A program made the position numbers and the translations under genes. A model generated the notes under the pieces. That model was given only the letters and a program-made list of their open reading frames with translations, did not search any database and had not been told where the DNA came from. A stretch of 64,000 bases of DNA from JAPOUP01 sp965221405 (GTDB taxonomy: Bacteria; Pseudomonadota; Alphaproteobacteria; Rhodobacterales; Rhodobacteraceae): contig CBDCSE010000002.1 in the NCBI GenBank assembly GCA_965221405.1, forward strand, positions 2,604,001-2,668,000. Reading direction: 5' to 3'. The stretch's first letter is position 1. Every line of letters begins with the position of its first letter. Below are positions 26,497 through 36,567 of this stretch, in pieces.

Positions 26497-27655
26497 CCGG
26501 CCCCTCCGGGCTGCGCAAGGCCCGGCGCCGGGCGTGACGCGTCCGCCGGGGCGCACCGGGGGCGTCGCCCGGCGGTGGCCCCACCGGACGCGCCCGGAAA
26601 GTCCCGTCCGTGCCCCCCGCGACGGGGCGGCGCCGGTCAGGGAGGCCGCGCCCGCAGGAACGCCTCGGCCGGCGTCAAGCAGGCCAGCGCCTTCCCCGGA
26701 CGGGCGTCCGTGCGGTCCTGCACGGCCTGCACCTCCGCGTCCGTGACCCTGCGCAGGTCCGTGCCCTTGGGCAGGCACCCCCGCACCAGACCGTTGGTGT
26801 GCTCGTTCAGCCCCCGTTCCCACGAGTGGTAGGGCCGCGCGAACATGAAATCCGCGCCCAGCGCCGCCGAGACGCGGGCGTGACCCGCGAACTCCCTGCC
26901 GTTGTCGACGGTCACCGTGTGCACGGGAAGGGATCCCAGCATGCCGGTCATGGCGGCCCCGACCGCGGCCGCCGTCCTGCTGCCGGGCCTCCGGAGAAGG
27001 GTATACTTCGTCGCCCGGTCCACCAGGGACACCACGGCCTCGCCGGTGCCCTTGCCGTTGATTCGTGTCCGCCTCCCGGTCGCCGGTCCGCTCCCTCGCC
27101 TCCACCAGCGCCGGGCGCCCGGGGATGTCCACCCGGCCCGGGATGTGGCCCCGGCCCGCGTGGGCCCCGCCCCTGCGGTTCGGCCTCTTTCCACGGCGCC
27201 GCAGGTGCCGCCACAGCCCGCCCCCGGCCCTGCGGTCGGCGTGGACGTGCCGGCATGTCCACTGCCGCCCCGCCACCGGATGGCCCTCAAGGCGCAGCCG
27301 CCCGGCGACCCGCGCAGGGCTCCAGCCCCGCACCAGCCGCCCCTCCACCAGCGCCCACAGCTCCGGCGTCATCCTGCTGGGCACCGACGAGGCGGAGCGG
27401 CGGGCGCGCCTCCGCCCTGCGCTGCGCCTGGGCGTGCCGCTGGCCGCGGGCCCCGCCGTTGCGTCGGATCTCGCGCGGGACCGATGACGGACTGCGCCCC
27501 AGCTGGCGGGCGACCGCCGCGTTCGAAAGCCCGCTTTTCATCAGGGCGTGGATCTGGCATCTCCCGGTATGGGTCAGGTGGCGGTGGCCCTCGGGCATGG
27601 CGGTCTCCTTGCTTCATCACAGGGACTGTCGCCGCCATCCGGCCGATTCGCAACA
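26418..27655 (-). mobile_element. Decayed IS30-type element
   Basis: The left border is placed where GGCGTTGCGCTTTC begins; it resembles the IS30-type end GGTGTTGCACTTC with transitions toward G/C. The right border near 27655 (GATTCGCAACATC) is a guess from a weak match. No target duplication could be read. A sequence GGGTGTTGCACTTCA also occurs at about 27695 in an orientation that does not fit this copy's right end. Confidence 0.55.
26637..27598 (-). pseudogene. IS30-type transposase with two frameshifts
   Basis: The start at 27598 reads MPEGHRHLTHTGRCQIHALM then LSNAAVARQLGRSPSSVPREIRRN, the IS30 helix-turn-helix. After a shift near 27390 it continues MTPELWALVEGRLVRGWSP and DIPGRPALVEARERTGDREAD. 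After another near 27065 it reads VSLVDRATKYTLLRR, VHTVTVDNGREFAGHA and RPYHSWERGLNEHTNGLVRG. The DDE residues are still present (EAD, VDN, HSWERGLNEH) but the frame is broken twice. Protein changes such as QWTCRHV fit A:T to G:C transitions. Confidence 0.8.
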
Positions 27656-28307
27656 TCATGTGCCGCCTCAGCCAGAACTCACCCACATCGGGTGTTGCAC
27701 TTCACTGTGGAACGGGGGCAGGTTTCATTTGGCATCTTGTCCTTAGGGCTCACCGCAATCGCTCTTAATTCCTGCCTAACTGCATCGGTTTGTGTGCCTT
27801 GAGAATATCCAAAGCAGGAGTGGATGCGACTGAACAGGAAGATGGTGGCCGAGACGGGGAAATGAACGCGGTCACACCCGGCAACCACCACCGTGAGTTG
27901 ATCAAATATTCGCAGACCACTTGGAAGAGGACTGGGCTCTCGGCAAATCGCTGGCCCAGAGTTCTATAGCGGGACAACTTAGGGAGCCCGGGTTATGAGA
28001 CGACCTGTCGGGAAATCCCTGACACAGGGTCTTGGTGTTTCCAGGCCCCTTCTCTGACAGGGGGCTTTGCAGGAACCCGCCGACAGCGGAATGTCCGTCA
28101 CCAGCGCCGGAAATAACTGTATGCCGACCATCGCGCCGACGGATTCCGATGTCGGAAGAGCGTCTTGTCGGCGGCGGCCCCCGTTACAGCCGCATCTGCC
28201 GCTTACGGCTGGATGACTGACGGTGCGAATGGACTTAGAATCAACGGGGCGTAAATTGTTTACGTGACGGGCAGCGCCGCCGGCCCGGGTGGCACGGCTT
28301 TTCCGGG
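27656..28307. other. Gap without a recognisable gene
   Basis: About 650 bases. Apart from the IS30-like end near 27695 I see no gene, RNA or repeat. It is less GC-rich than the element to its left. Confidence 0.45.
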
Positions 28308-29054
28308 CTATCGGAGGGCCTTTATGGGGCCTTCGGCGTTTCCTTCAATGAACTGCCGCAGAAACGGATCAGGTGCCGTGTCCATTTCCCTTACCGGGCC
28401 GGTCCACTTGATCACGCCGTCATGGAGCATCGCGACCATGTCGGCGATGGCGCGCACTGACGCCATGTCATGTGTTATGGTGATCGCCGTGGCACCCATT
28501 TCCTTCACGATTTCCCGGATCAGGTCGTTGATGACGCCCGCCATGATCGGATCAAGCCCGGTAGTCGGCTCATCGAAGAAGATTATCTCCGGTTCAGTTG
28601 CGATTGCCCTGGCCAGTCCGACCCGTTTACGCATTCCGCCTGACAGTTCGGACGGATAGAGATCGGCGGTCTCCGGGCCCAACCCAACGCGGCGCAGCTT
28701 CTCCAGGGCGATTTCCCGCGCTTCCCGTTTCGGGTGCCTTGACGTGCCGCGAAGCAGGCGAAAGGCCACGTTCTGCCAGACGTTGAGGGAGTCGAACAGC
28801 GCCGCGTTCTGGAACAGCATTCCGAATCTCGCGAGAAACTCGTCCCCTTTGGCGCGACCTATATCCTTCCCGTCGAGCAGAATCGTGCCCGTATCGGGCC
28901 GGACCAGGCCGAGAACGCATTTCAGCATAACCGATTTACCGGTTCCAGAGCCGCCGATGATCACCAGGCTCTCGCCACTCGCCACCCTGACGTCGACGCC
29001 GCGCAGGACATGGTTTCCGCCAAACGCCTTCCGGACATCACGGAGTTCGATCAT
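28308..29054 (-). CDS. mlaF: MlaF-type ABC ATPase (phospholipid/toluene-tolerance transporter)
   Basis: 248 residues. Walker A is GGSGTGKS (about 34-41), the signature is LSGGMRKRVGLARA, Walker B is IIFFDEPTTGLD, and the switch His is in ITITHDM. ATPase of the Mla system, which moves phospholipids between the two membranes. It lies downstream of the permease with a 114-base gap on the same strand. The mlaD, mlaC and mlaB genes are not here and may lie elsewhere. Confidence 0.9.
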   Translation of the reverse strand: MIELRDVRKAFGGNHVLRGVDVRVASGESLVIIGGSGTGKSVMLKCVLGLVRPDTGTILLDGKDIGRAKGDEFLARFGMLFQNAALFDSLNVWQNVAFRLLRGTSRHPKREAREIALEKLRRVGLGPETADLYPSELSGGMRKRVGLARAIATEPEIIFFDEPTTGLDPIMAGVINDLIREIVKEMGATAITITHDMASVRAIADMVAMLHDGVIKWTGPVREMDTAPDPFLRQFIEGNAEGPIKALR

Positions 29055-29168
29055 CCCTTCACCCCGGTCTGGTCTGGCATCGATCTATAGGTCTCGGGTA
29101 GGTGGAATCAGGATGCGATCCGATCCGTCGTGCGGTCAGTGGCATGGCGGCAAGGTCCCCGGCAGGCA

Positions 29169-29948
29169 TCAGAAAAACAGTTCCGTAAGCATATAGTTCG
29201 ACGCGAGTATCAGGATCGATGACGAAACCACGGCATTGGTCGTCGCGCGTCCGACACCACGTGCGCCGCGGTCGGAACTCATTCCGTGGTAACATCCCAT
29301 CAGCGCGACGATGAATCCGAAAACGGCCGCTTTCACGAGGCCTGAGTATATGTCTGCCGCCTCAAGAAAATTCCAGCTGTTGCGGAGATAGACGGCAGCG
29401 CTGAAGTCAAGCCTCGCGACACCCACGAGATAGCCGCCCATGATGCCAATCACGTCACCAACGGCCGCCAGCATCGGAAGGGCCACGGTCGCCGCCAGCA
29501 CGCGGGGAACCGCAAGATACTTCACCGGGTTTACCGACAGGGTTACGAGGGCGTCGATCTGCTCGGTGACTTTCATCGTGCCGACTTCCGCGGCGATCGA
29601 GGCGGACACGCGCCCGGCGACCATGAGTCCGGTCAGCACGGGTCCCAGTTCCCGCACGATGCCGATGGCAATGATCTGGGGAACGACCGCTTCGGCGTTG
29701 AAGCGCGATCCGCCGGAATAGATCTGCAGAGCCAGGGCGCCGCCGGTGAATAATGTGGTCAACCCGACCACGGGCAAGCTGAAGTACCCGATTGTCAGGA
29801 GTGCGGACAGGAACTCACGGATATAGAACGGCGGACGGATGATGTGGCTGAGGGTGATGGAGCAGAAAATCGCGACTTGGCCGATGGCCGCGCACATTGC
29901 GAGCGTGGATCGGCCGACGGTGGCGAACAGACTGGCGAGCGCTTTCAT
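29169..29948 (-). CDS. mlaE: MlaE-type ABC permease
   Basis: 259 residues from ATG 29948 (MKALASLFATVGRSTLAMCA); the longer frame to 30332 lies inside alr and is rejected. GIVRELGPVLTGLMVAGRVSASIAAEVGTM is the hallmark of the MlaE/DUF140 permease, followed by further membrane helices up to ILILASNYMLTELFF. The start overlaps the alr stop (ATGA), so alr, mlaE and mlaF form an operon. Confidence 0.92.
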   Translation of the reverse strand: MKALASLFATVGRSTLAMCAAIGQVAIFCSITLSHIIRPPFYIREFLSALLTIGYFSLPVVGLTTLFTGGALALQIYSGGSRFNAEAVVPQIIAIGIVRELGPVLTGLMVAGRVSASIAAEVGTMKVTEQIDALVTLSVNPVKYLAVPRVLAATVALPMLAAVGDVIGIMGGYLVGVARLDFSAAVYLRNSWNFLEAADIYSGLVKAAVFGFIVALMGCYHGMSSDRGARGVGRATTNAVVSSSILILASNYMLTELFF

Positions 29949-30991
29949 CTGGATCCCCGGTAGCTGCGGGCATATCTTGCCCCCAGGGAAGTGAGGATCT
30001 CGTATCCGATCGTGTCCGCGGCGGCAGCCAGTTCGTCGATCCCCCGGTATTCGCAGATCAGGTCCAAAGTCTCCGGCGCATGGTCCAGATGGGTGATATC
30101 GACAGTGACCAGATCCATGGAGACGCGTCCGACCACAGGACAGGGGGATTCGCCTGCCATAAGGGTTGCCCGGTTCGAAAGAGAACGCAGAACGCCGTCC
30201 GCGTATCCGGCGGCGACGGTCGCGATCAACGAATCCCGCTCGGCGGTCCATGAACTCCCGTAACCCACGGTCTCTCCGGCTCTGACCCGACGGGTCTGTA
30301 TGACCGGTGCGGATAGTGTAACAACCGAACACGCGTCCCTGAACGGAAGACCGCCGTATAATCCGATTCCAGGTCGGGTAAGATCAAAATGGAATTCGGG
30401 GCCCAGCAGGATTCCGCCGGTCGCGGCAAGCGAAAGCCGGGCACCTTCACCGTATGCCATTTCCCGGAACCGTTCCAGCTGTCTTTCATTCATCGCGTTT
30501 TTCGCGTCGTCCGCGCAGGCCAGATGACTGATCAGGAGCCGGGGATTACGTGGCAGCGCCGTGATCCGAACGGCTGACCAGTCCTCCGGCTCCATTCCAA
30601 GGCGGTTCATGCCGGTATCGAGTTGGATGCCGAAGGACATGTTCGGCAGCGCCTGGAAATGCCTCTCGAACTGCTCGACGGAGTTAAGGAGCGGAATGAT
30701 GCCGAAACCGCCGATCAGGTCCGTATCACCCGGCATATGGCCAGAGTAGCAAAAGATACTGGAAGCGTCACCGGTGGCCTCTCGGATTGCGGCGCCTTCC
30801 GAGGCGTTAGCGACGAAAAACGAACGTACGCCGACATCCAGAAGCGCTCGCGCCACCTTCTCGCCGCCGAGCCCGTAGCCATCTGCCTTCACGGTCGCGG
30901 CGGTTTCGACAGAAGGGGCTGACAGTCTGTCAAGCGCCTTCCAGTTCCGTGCGACGGCGTCTAGATCGATGGTCAGGTTTCCTGTGCCCAT
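29945..30991 (-). CDS. alr: Alanine racemase
   Basis: 348 residues from ATG 30991. Makes D-alanine for peptidoglycan. The PLP lysine is K35 in TVKADGYGLG; the second catalytic residue is the Tyr in VGYGSSWTAE near residue 255; LDTGMNRLGM and RPGIGLYGG are family motifs. The frame upstream to 31423 lies in the dnaB region and is not used. Four-base overlap with mlaE downstream, 270-base gap from dnaB upstream. Confidence 0.93.
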   Translation of the reverse strand: MGTGNLTIDLDAVARNWKALDRLSAPSVETAATVKADGYGLGGEKVARALLDVGVRSFFVANASEGAAIREATGDASSIFCYSGHMPGDTDLIGGFGIIPLLNSVEQFERHFQALPNMSFGIQLDTGMNRLGMEPEDWSAVRITALPRNPRLLISHLACADDAKNAMNERQLERFREMAYGEGARLSLAATGGILLGPEFHFDLTRPGIGLYGGLPFRDACSVVTLSAPVIQTRRVRAGETVGYGSSWTAERDSLIATVAAGYADGVLRSLSNRATLMAGESPCPVVGRVSMDLVTVDITHLDHAPETLDLICEYRGIDELAAAADTIGYEILTSLGARYARSYRGSR

Positions 30992-31260
30992 GGAACCGCG
31001 TTCTGGCGGGAAGGCGTTAACAAGGCAAGCGAAAAGCGGTGGTCCCGTCAGTGATCGTTCAGAGATCCTGCCCCGTTCGGCGGGATCCGGAGGAGAGGCG
31101 GGCCGGTTCGGGGCCCGCCCGTAGATCCGCTGGTCGGAGCGCGTTCCGCGGCGTCGGACGGAGACCGGTGACGTTCCCGCGCACCATGTTCCCGCGTGCC
31201 GGACCCGCGAGTGGCCGCGGCGATGGGAAGCGGGTGGAAGCACCGAACCCGTATCCTGGT

Positions 31261-32751
31261 TCAGTTCTCGTCGGTTCTGTCCCGCCGCCATGTCTGGGCG
31301 AGGTTCCCGAAGCGCGTGAACTGATCCTCGAAGCTCAGCTTGACCGAACCTATCGGGCCGTGACGTTGCTTGCCGATAATGATCTCCGCAACTCCGTGAA
31401 CGTCGTCCATCTTCTTGCCCCACTCCGCCGTCGCGTCAAAATCGTGGTCTCCGGGCTTTTCGCGCTCCAGATAGTACTCTTCCCGGAACACGAACATAAC
31501 GACATCGGCATCCTGCTCGATCGATCCCGATTCCCTGAGGTCCGCCAGCTGCGGGCGCTTGTCCTCGCGCTGCTCTACCTGGCGGGAGAGCTGTGAGAGC
31601 GCGACAACGGGAATGTCGAGTTCCTTGGCGATGGCCTTCAGGCCCTGGGTGATTTCCGCGACCTCATTGACCCGGTTGTCCTTTGCCGAGGTCGGGCGCA
31701 CCAGCTGGAGATAGTCCACGAATAGGGCGTCGAGCCCGTGGGTTCGTTTGAGCCGTCGTGCACGGGCCAGAATCTGGCTTATGGGAAGCGCGGGGGTATC
31801 GTCGATGTATAGCGGGCAGGCTTCAAGGGCTTTCGCGGCATCGTAGAATCCGCGGAGTTCGGTTTCCGTGAGGTCGCCGCGGCGGATCTGCTCACCGGGA
31901 ATCTCCGACGCCTGGGAAAGGATGCGTGACGCGAGCTGTTCGGCGCTCATCTCAAGGCTGAAGAAGCCGACGATACCGCCATCGACCGCGCCCCGGGAAC
32001 CGTCAGGAAGCGTTCCATGCCTGAATTTCCGCGCGATGTTGAAGGCCATATTGGTGGCGAGCGCGGTCTTTCCCATGGACGGACGCCCGGCGATGATCAG
32101 CAGGTCGGAACGGTGCAGGCCTCCGAGTTTCCGGTCCAGATCCGTAAAGTCCGTGCCTATGCCGGCGAGACGTCCATCGCGATTGAGAGCGGCGTTCGCG
32201 ACAACGACGGCATCCGTCACGCATCTAAGGAAGCTCTGGAAGCCGGAGTCCACCCGCCCTTTCTCTCCCAGGCTATACAGCGCCTGTTCGGCTTCGGTGA
32301 TCTGGTCTGTGGGGGAACTGGAAACATCGACCCTGCGCGCCTTTTCGGAGACATCCACTCCGAGCTGGATCAGCTCGCGCCGGATCGCGAGGTCGTAGAT
32401 CAGCTGCGCATAGTCGCGTGAGGCGAGACTCGATATCGCCGCGCCGGCGAGCCGCGCCAGATAGACCGAGCCACCGAGTTCCCTGAGCCCCTCGTCATCC
32501 TCCAGGAAGGCCTTGAGAGTCACCGGAGAGGCCAGCGCGTTGAGCTTGATCCGATCCGCGGCTACCTGAAAAATCCGGGCATGCACCGGATCGTAGAAGT
32601 GTTCGGGCTGGACGATCGCGCTGATACGGTCATAGGTGTCGTTGTTCGTCAGGATCGCGCCGAGCAGCTGTTGCTCCGCTTCGATGTTGTTGGGCAGCGT
32701 GGCGCTTTCCTCCACCTTCACGTCGGGATGAATGCGTGTGATTTCGCTCAT
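31261..32751 (-). CDS. dnaB: Replicative DNA helicase DnaB
   Basis: 496 residues. The N-terminal DnaB domain (PNNIEAEQQLLGAIL, YARLI-type helices) is followed by the RecA-like domain with Walker A GRPSMGKTALA near residue 218, and LFVDYLQLVRP, ALSQLSRQVEQREDKRPQLADLRESGSIEQDAD with its arginine finger region. Unwinds DNA ahead of the replication fork; loaded by PriA after restart. Full length without intein. The usual rpsF-rpsR-rplI genes are not upstream. Confidence 0.96.
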   Translation of the reverse strand: MSEITRIHPDVKVEESATLPNNIEAEQQLLGAILTNNDTYDRISAIVQPEHFYDPVHARIFQVAADRIKLNALASPVTLKAFLEDDEGLRELGGSVYLARLAGAAISSLASRDYAQLIYDLAIRRELIQLGVDVSEKARRVDVSSSPTDQITEAEQALYSLGEKGRVDSGFQSFLRCVTDAVVVANAALNRDGRLAGIGTDFTDLDRKLGGLHRSDLLIIAGRPSMGKTALATNMAFNIARKFRHGTLPDGSRGAVDGGIVGFFSLEMSAEQLASRILSQASEIPGEQIRRGDLTETELRGFYDAAKALEACPLYIDDTPALPISQILARARRLKRTHGLDALFVDYLQLVRPTSAKDNRVNEVAEITQGLKAIAKELDIPVVALSQLSRQVEQREDKRPQLADLRESGSIEQDADVVMFVFREEYYLEREKPGDHDFDATAEWGKKMDDVHGVAEIIIGKQRHGPIGSVKLSFEDQFTRFGNLAQTWRRDRTDEN

Positions 32752-33860
32752 TTGATCTCAATCTCCGGTCTGGGCGTGGGTATCGAAAAAGCCAATTCCG
32801 CTGACTTGTCAAAATCTGGAAAAACCGGTGAAGAACATGGCGCATACCCGGGACTGGAAATAGATGTTCATCGGCGCTTTCCTGATATTTTGCGAGAGCT
32901 GGGCGAGTGTCATACATTATATCGATTGATCGCTGATTCGCGAAATGGAATTTATCAACAGACGGGATGCGGGGGGCCGGATGCGTTCTCCACAGAAATC
33001 CATCACCTTTCCACAGGGATCGAACCATATGGCTCGGTGTTCAGAATGAGTTTCCGGCGTGAGGCCTCCCGGGGTGTCGCGTGAGCCCGGGCTTTATGGC
33101 CGCGTGGCCGGACGCTGTGGACCCCTGCCCGCCATCCGTCGGGAACGGCCTGAAGCCGCATAGGCGCAGTCCACGGACGGGTCAGTCGTGTGTCACGGAA
33201 TTCAGCGGTCTTACCGGTTTGCGAAGCCGCCCTGACCTTCCGAAGTGACAGCTGGTTCGACGTCACCCCGGGCGGGTTCGGCTGAAAGGATCGGTGCATG
33301 CGGGGGAACGCTCCCGTGAACCGGGAGAATCCTCCTGGGCCGGACTCAACGCCATTTGGCAGCTGTCCGAACTTCCCGTCCACCCGGGTTGTGCCCTCGG
33401 GAAAGACCTGGCTTCCAAGAGCGGGCATCAGCGTTCCGGGCATCAGCGGTTATTGAGTGGAGGCGGTGGCCGCCGGTGCACACATTGGCACTGACACGCG
33501 CGCGTTCGCGTTCGCTGTCACCGCCGTCCACAGGGATGTTTCGTTTCGCGCGCCGCTCTGCGGCTGACCGGACGGAGGGACGATATATCAACCTTAATAC
33601 GGGAGCATGAGTATGGTCGACTCGGTCCGAGACTGACCGAAAGCGATACCATGCCAGTTCCGGAAAGGACGCGAAACGGTTTATCGACCGTTGATGTCAC
33701 CGTTCCGTCAGTTGACACAATAGTGACGAAATCATGCCAGATTTGGCAATGAATCCTGGCTGTCGGTTCGAATCCACCTTCCAAGACAGGCCGAACCCGC
33801 CTAGATATCCTGACAGTGAACCAAATTTCAGGGGCCACCGAGCCCCGGTGGAGAATCAGG
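32752..33860. other. 1.1-kb gap between dnaB and tatA
   Basis: Must hold the divergent promoters. I see no supported gene. GGTTCGAATCC near 33766 resembles a tRNA T-loop but no tRNA folds around it. The size is unusual for this part of the chromosome and a decayed gene could be hidden here. Confidence 0.45.
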
Positions 33861-34091
33861 ATGCAAACACCCTTAATCTTTACCAACGTGCCGCCGGTTG
33901 GCTGGCTGCTGATAGCTGTCGTCGTCCTTGTGCTATTCGGCCGCGGCAAGATCTCTTCCCTGATGGGAGAGGTCGGAAAGGGCATTACCAGCTTCAGGAA
34001 AGGCATCAAGCAGGGCGAAAAGGAACTCGAGGACGCCAATGCCGAGGTTGCGCGTGACGTAACTCCCGAGGATGATAAAGACCGGTCGTAG
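33861..34091 (+). CDS. tatA: Sec-independent translocase TatA
   Basis: 76 residues from ATG 33861; an upstream in-frame start at 33816 is unlikely because the membrane helix should begin near residue 10. PPVGWLLIAVVVLVLFGRGKISSLMGEVGKG is the TatA membrane segment, FGRGK hinge and amphipathic helix, followed by an acidic tail. Forms the pore of the twin-arginine pathway, needed here for the Rieske protein of petABC. First gene of tatABC. Confidence 0.93.
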   Translation: MQTPLIFTNVPPVGWLLIAVVVLVLFGRGKISSLMGEVGKGITSFRKGIKQGEKELEDANAEVARDVTPEDDKDRS

Positions 34092-34114
34092 CCGTTCTGG
34101 GGAGCCCGCCTGAT

Positions 34115-34798
34115 ATGGGTTGGATGGAACTTCTTTTGGTGGGTGCCGTCGCTCTCATCGTCGTTGGCCCCAAAGATCTGCCCGTGATGTTCCAGACGCT
34201 TGGCCGGATCACGGCCAAGGTCAAGCGCATGGCGCGTGAATTCCAGATGGCGATGTCAGATGCGGCCAAGGCTTCGGGCACTTCCGGCATAAAGAAGGAT
34301 CTTGAGGGCCTGACTTCGCCCAAGGCGTTCGGGCTCGATGGCCTCAAAGGTGCTGCCGACAGTTTCGAACGGTGGAGCCCCATGGCGTCCGGGCGTTCGA
34401 AGTCCGGATCCGGAAACGAACCGGGCAAGGCGACAATGACGGAGGAGCGTGCGGAGCAGGCCACAGCGATCCGTGAGAAGACCGCGAAGACCGCCCGGCA
34501 GCGCATCGACCGCGAGGCGAGGGACATGGCTAAGGGGGGCGATGCGGATGACGCCGGGTCGGGTGGCGTAGACACCTCGGAGGTTTCGGGCCGGGCGTCC
34601 GGACAGGCGATGCGGCCGGGGGAAAGCGGGATTTCGACGGCGGCGGCCCCAGGACCGGCCGAGACCAGCGGGCCCGGGAATACGACGGCGCGGGAGGGTG
34701 GGGAAGCGGAAGCGACCGGGAATGGAGAACCCGGTATGCACCCGGGTCCCTCCGTCCTGTCTCCTGCCACCAACCCGGGCAACGACGGCAGGGCGTGA
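34115..34798 (+). CDS. tatB: Sec-independent translocase TatB
   Basis: 227 residues. MGWMELLLVGAVALIVVGPKDLPVMFQTLGR is the TatB membrane helix and hinge, followed by an amphipathic helix and a long charged, low-complexity tail rich in Gly, Ala and Thr. TatB binds signal peptides with TatC. It follows tatA after 23 bases and is separated from tatC by three bases. The tail is long compared with E. coli but usual for alphaproteobacteria. Confidence 0.93.
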   Translation: MGWMELLLVGAVALIVVGPKDLPVMFQTLGRITAKVKRMAREFQMAMSDAAKASGTSGIKKDLEGLTSPKAFGLDGLKGAADSFERWSPMASGRSKSGSGNEPGKATMTEERAEQATAIREKTAKTARQRIDREARDMAKGGDADDAGSGGVDTSEVSGRASGQAMRPGESGISTAAAPGPAETSGPGNTTAREGGEAEATGNGEPGMHPGPSVLSPATNPGNDGRA

Positions 34799-34801
34799 TC
34801 C

Positions 34802-35686
34802 ATGAGTCAGATGGATGATGACCGGATTGAGGACACCGGCGCACCGCTCATCGAACACCTCGCGGAACTTCGCACCAGGCTCATCCGTTCGGCCATCGTC
34901 TTCATTCTCTGCGTGTTTGTCTGTTTCTACGTTTGGAGTCCGATCTTTGACTTCCTGACAACCCCGATCTGCTCCGCACTTCTGGAGCGTGGCCAGGACT
35001 GCGGCCTAATCCTCATAAAGCTGCAGGAGGGCTTTTTCGTCGCCATCCGGATTTCGTTGATGGGTGGCTTCGCACTTTCCTTCCCGATTATCGCTTACCA
35101 GCTCTGGCGATTTGTCGCGCCAGGCCTTTACAGGTCCGAGAAGGGCGCGTTCCTGCCGTTCATTCTCGCGTCACCTTTCATGTTTTTCGCGGGCGCCGCG
35201 TTCGCGTTTTTCATCGTAATTCCGCTGGCGTTCGACTTTTTCCTGAATTTCCAGCAGATCGGCGGTGGCGGCGAACTTTCCGATGACGGTACCGAGAGCG
35301 TCGGTGATGCCGGCATCACGTTTCAGGGATCGGTGGCCGAATACCTTTCCCTGACCATCACGTTCATTCTGGCGTTTGGCATATGTTTCCAGTTGCCCGT
35401 GCTTCTCTCGCTTCTCGGCAAGGCGGGCCTCGTCAGTTCCACCGGTCTTGCCAAGGTGCGCAAATACGCGGTGGTCGCGATCCTGGTGGTCGCGGGCCTG
35501 GTGACGCCTCCGGACGTATTCACCCAGGTGATCCTGTTCGTGGTGGTCTACGGCCTCTACGAGGCCTCGATCCAGATAGTGAAGAGGATTGAGCGGCGGC
35601 GGGAGGCAAGGATGCGCGCTGACGGTAGCTGGTATGAGGAAGACGACGGGGATCCCAACGACGATCCCGAGAAGAGAGCGTCGTGA
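34802..35686 (+). CDS. tatC: Sec-independent translocase TatC
   Basis: 294 residues, six membrane spans. LIEHLAELRTRLIRS near the N-terminus is the signature around the twin-arginine recognition site, and ALSFPIIAYQLWRFVAPGLY is the second conserved block. An insertion between spans (GGGELSDDGTESVGDAG) and the charged C-terminus ending DDPEKRAS are variable parts. Overlaps the next gene by four bases. Confidence 0.94.
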   Translation: MSQMDDDRIEDTGAPLIEHLAELRTRLIRSAIVFILCVFVCFYVWSPIFDFLTTPICSALLERGQDCGLILIKLQEGFFVAIRISLMGGFALSFPIIAYQLWRFVAPGLYRSEKGAFLPFILASPFMFFAGAAFAFFIVIPLAFDFFLNFQQIGGGGELSDDGTESVGDAGITFQGSVAEYLSLTITFILAFGICFQLPVLLSLLGKAGLVSSTGLAKVRKYAVVAILVVAGLVTPPDVFTQVILFVVVYGLYEASIQIVKRIERRREARMRADGSWYEEDDGDPNDDPEKRAS

Positions 35687-36567
35687 GCGAAGATACCCTG
35701 CTGCGCATCGCAGAGGCGTTGGAGCGAATCAGCCCGGTTCCGGCCGGTGCAGCCGAACCCGGAGACGCGCAGGCTTTTGTGTGGCATCCCGAAACCGACT
35801 GCCTTGATCCGGTGGAACGAATAAACAGGATCGCTCTATCGCTCCTGATTGGTATTGACAGGGCGCGGGACACGCTGCTCGCCAACACGCTCCGGTTCGC
35901 CTGTGGATTGCCCGCCAACAACGCACTTCTGTGGGGTGCCCGCGGCATGGGCAAGTCAAGTCTCGTGAAGGCGGTGCATGCCGAGGCCGTCGGACAGGGA
36001 CATACCGTAAAGATCGTCGAGGTGCAGCGCGAGGATCTGCCGTCGATCGGACGGCTGATGAATATCCTCCGCGCCTCCGAGGCGAGGTTCCTGCTGTTCT
36101 GTGACGACCTGAGTTTCGGCCACGACGACCAGGACTACAAATCCCTGAAGGCGGTTCTCGACGGCGGGATCGAGGGCCGTCCGGAGAATGTGATCCTCTA
36201 CGCCACTTCGAACCGCCGCCACCTGATGCCGCGGGACATGATGGAAAACGAACGCTCGAGCGCCATCAGCCCGAGCGAATCGACTGATGAGAAAGTGTCG
36301 CTTTCAGATCGGTTTGGCCTGTGGCTCGGGTTCCACCCCTGTAGTCAGGATGAATATCTCGAAATGGTGCGGGGATACTGTTTGGCTTGGGGTCTTGAGA
36401 TCGACGCGGACACGCTCCATGCGGAGGCGATTGAATGGCAGGCTACCCGGGGAGCGCGATCCGGCCGCGTCGCATGGCAGTATTTCACGGATCTTGCGGG
36501 GCGACGGGGTGTCGGCATCCATACGGACGGGCAGGCGGCGGGTAGTGCCCGTCGCGCACCCGGTTAG
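35683..36567 (+). CDS. DUF815-family AAA ATPase
   Basis: 294 residues from GTG 35683, overlapping tatC by four bases. Walker A is GARGMGKSSLVKAV near residue 86, Walker B FLLFCDDLSF, and a sensor stretch NVILYATSNRRHLMPRD follows. DUF815 proteins are predicted ATP-binding AAA proteins of unknown role. Position after tatC recurs in alphaproteobacteria, but a direct link to export is not established. Convergent with the thiolase gene. Confidence 0.88.
   Translation: MSEDTLLRIAEALERISPVPAGAAEPGDAQAFVWHPETDCLDPVERINRIALSLLIGIDRARDTLLANTLRFACGLPANNALLWGARGMGKSSLVKAVHAEAVGQGHTVKIVEVQREDLPSIGRLMNILRASEARFLLFCDDLSFGHDDQDYKSLKAVLDGGIEGRPENVILYATSNRRHLMPRDMMENERSSAISPSESTDEKVSLSDRFGLWLGFHPCSQDEYLEMVRGYCLAWGLEIDADTLHAEAIEWQATRGARSGRVAWQYFTDLAGRRGVGIHTDGQAAGSARRAPG

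Noticed and set aside
33720..33800. Possible tRNA suggested by GGTTCGAATCC near 33766
   Set aside because: The T-stem has a mismatch and no acceptor, D or anticodon arm can be paired upstream within tRNA length.
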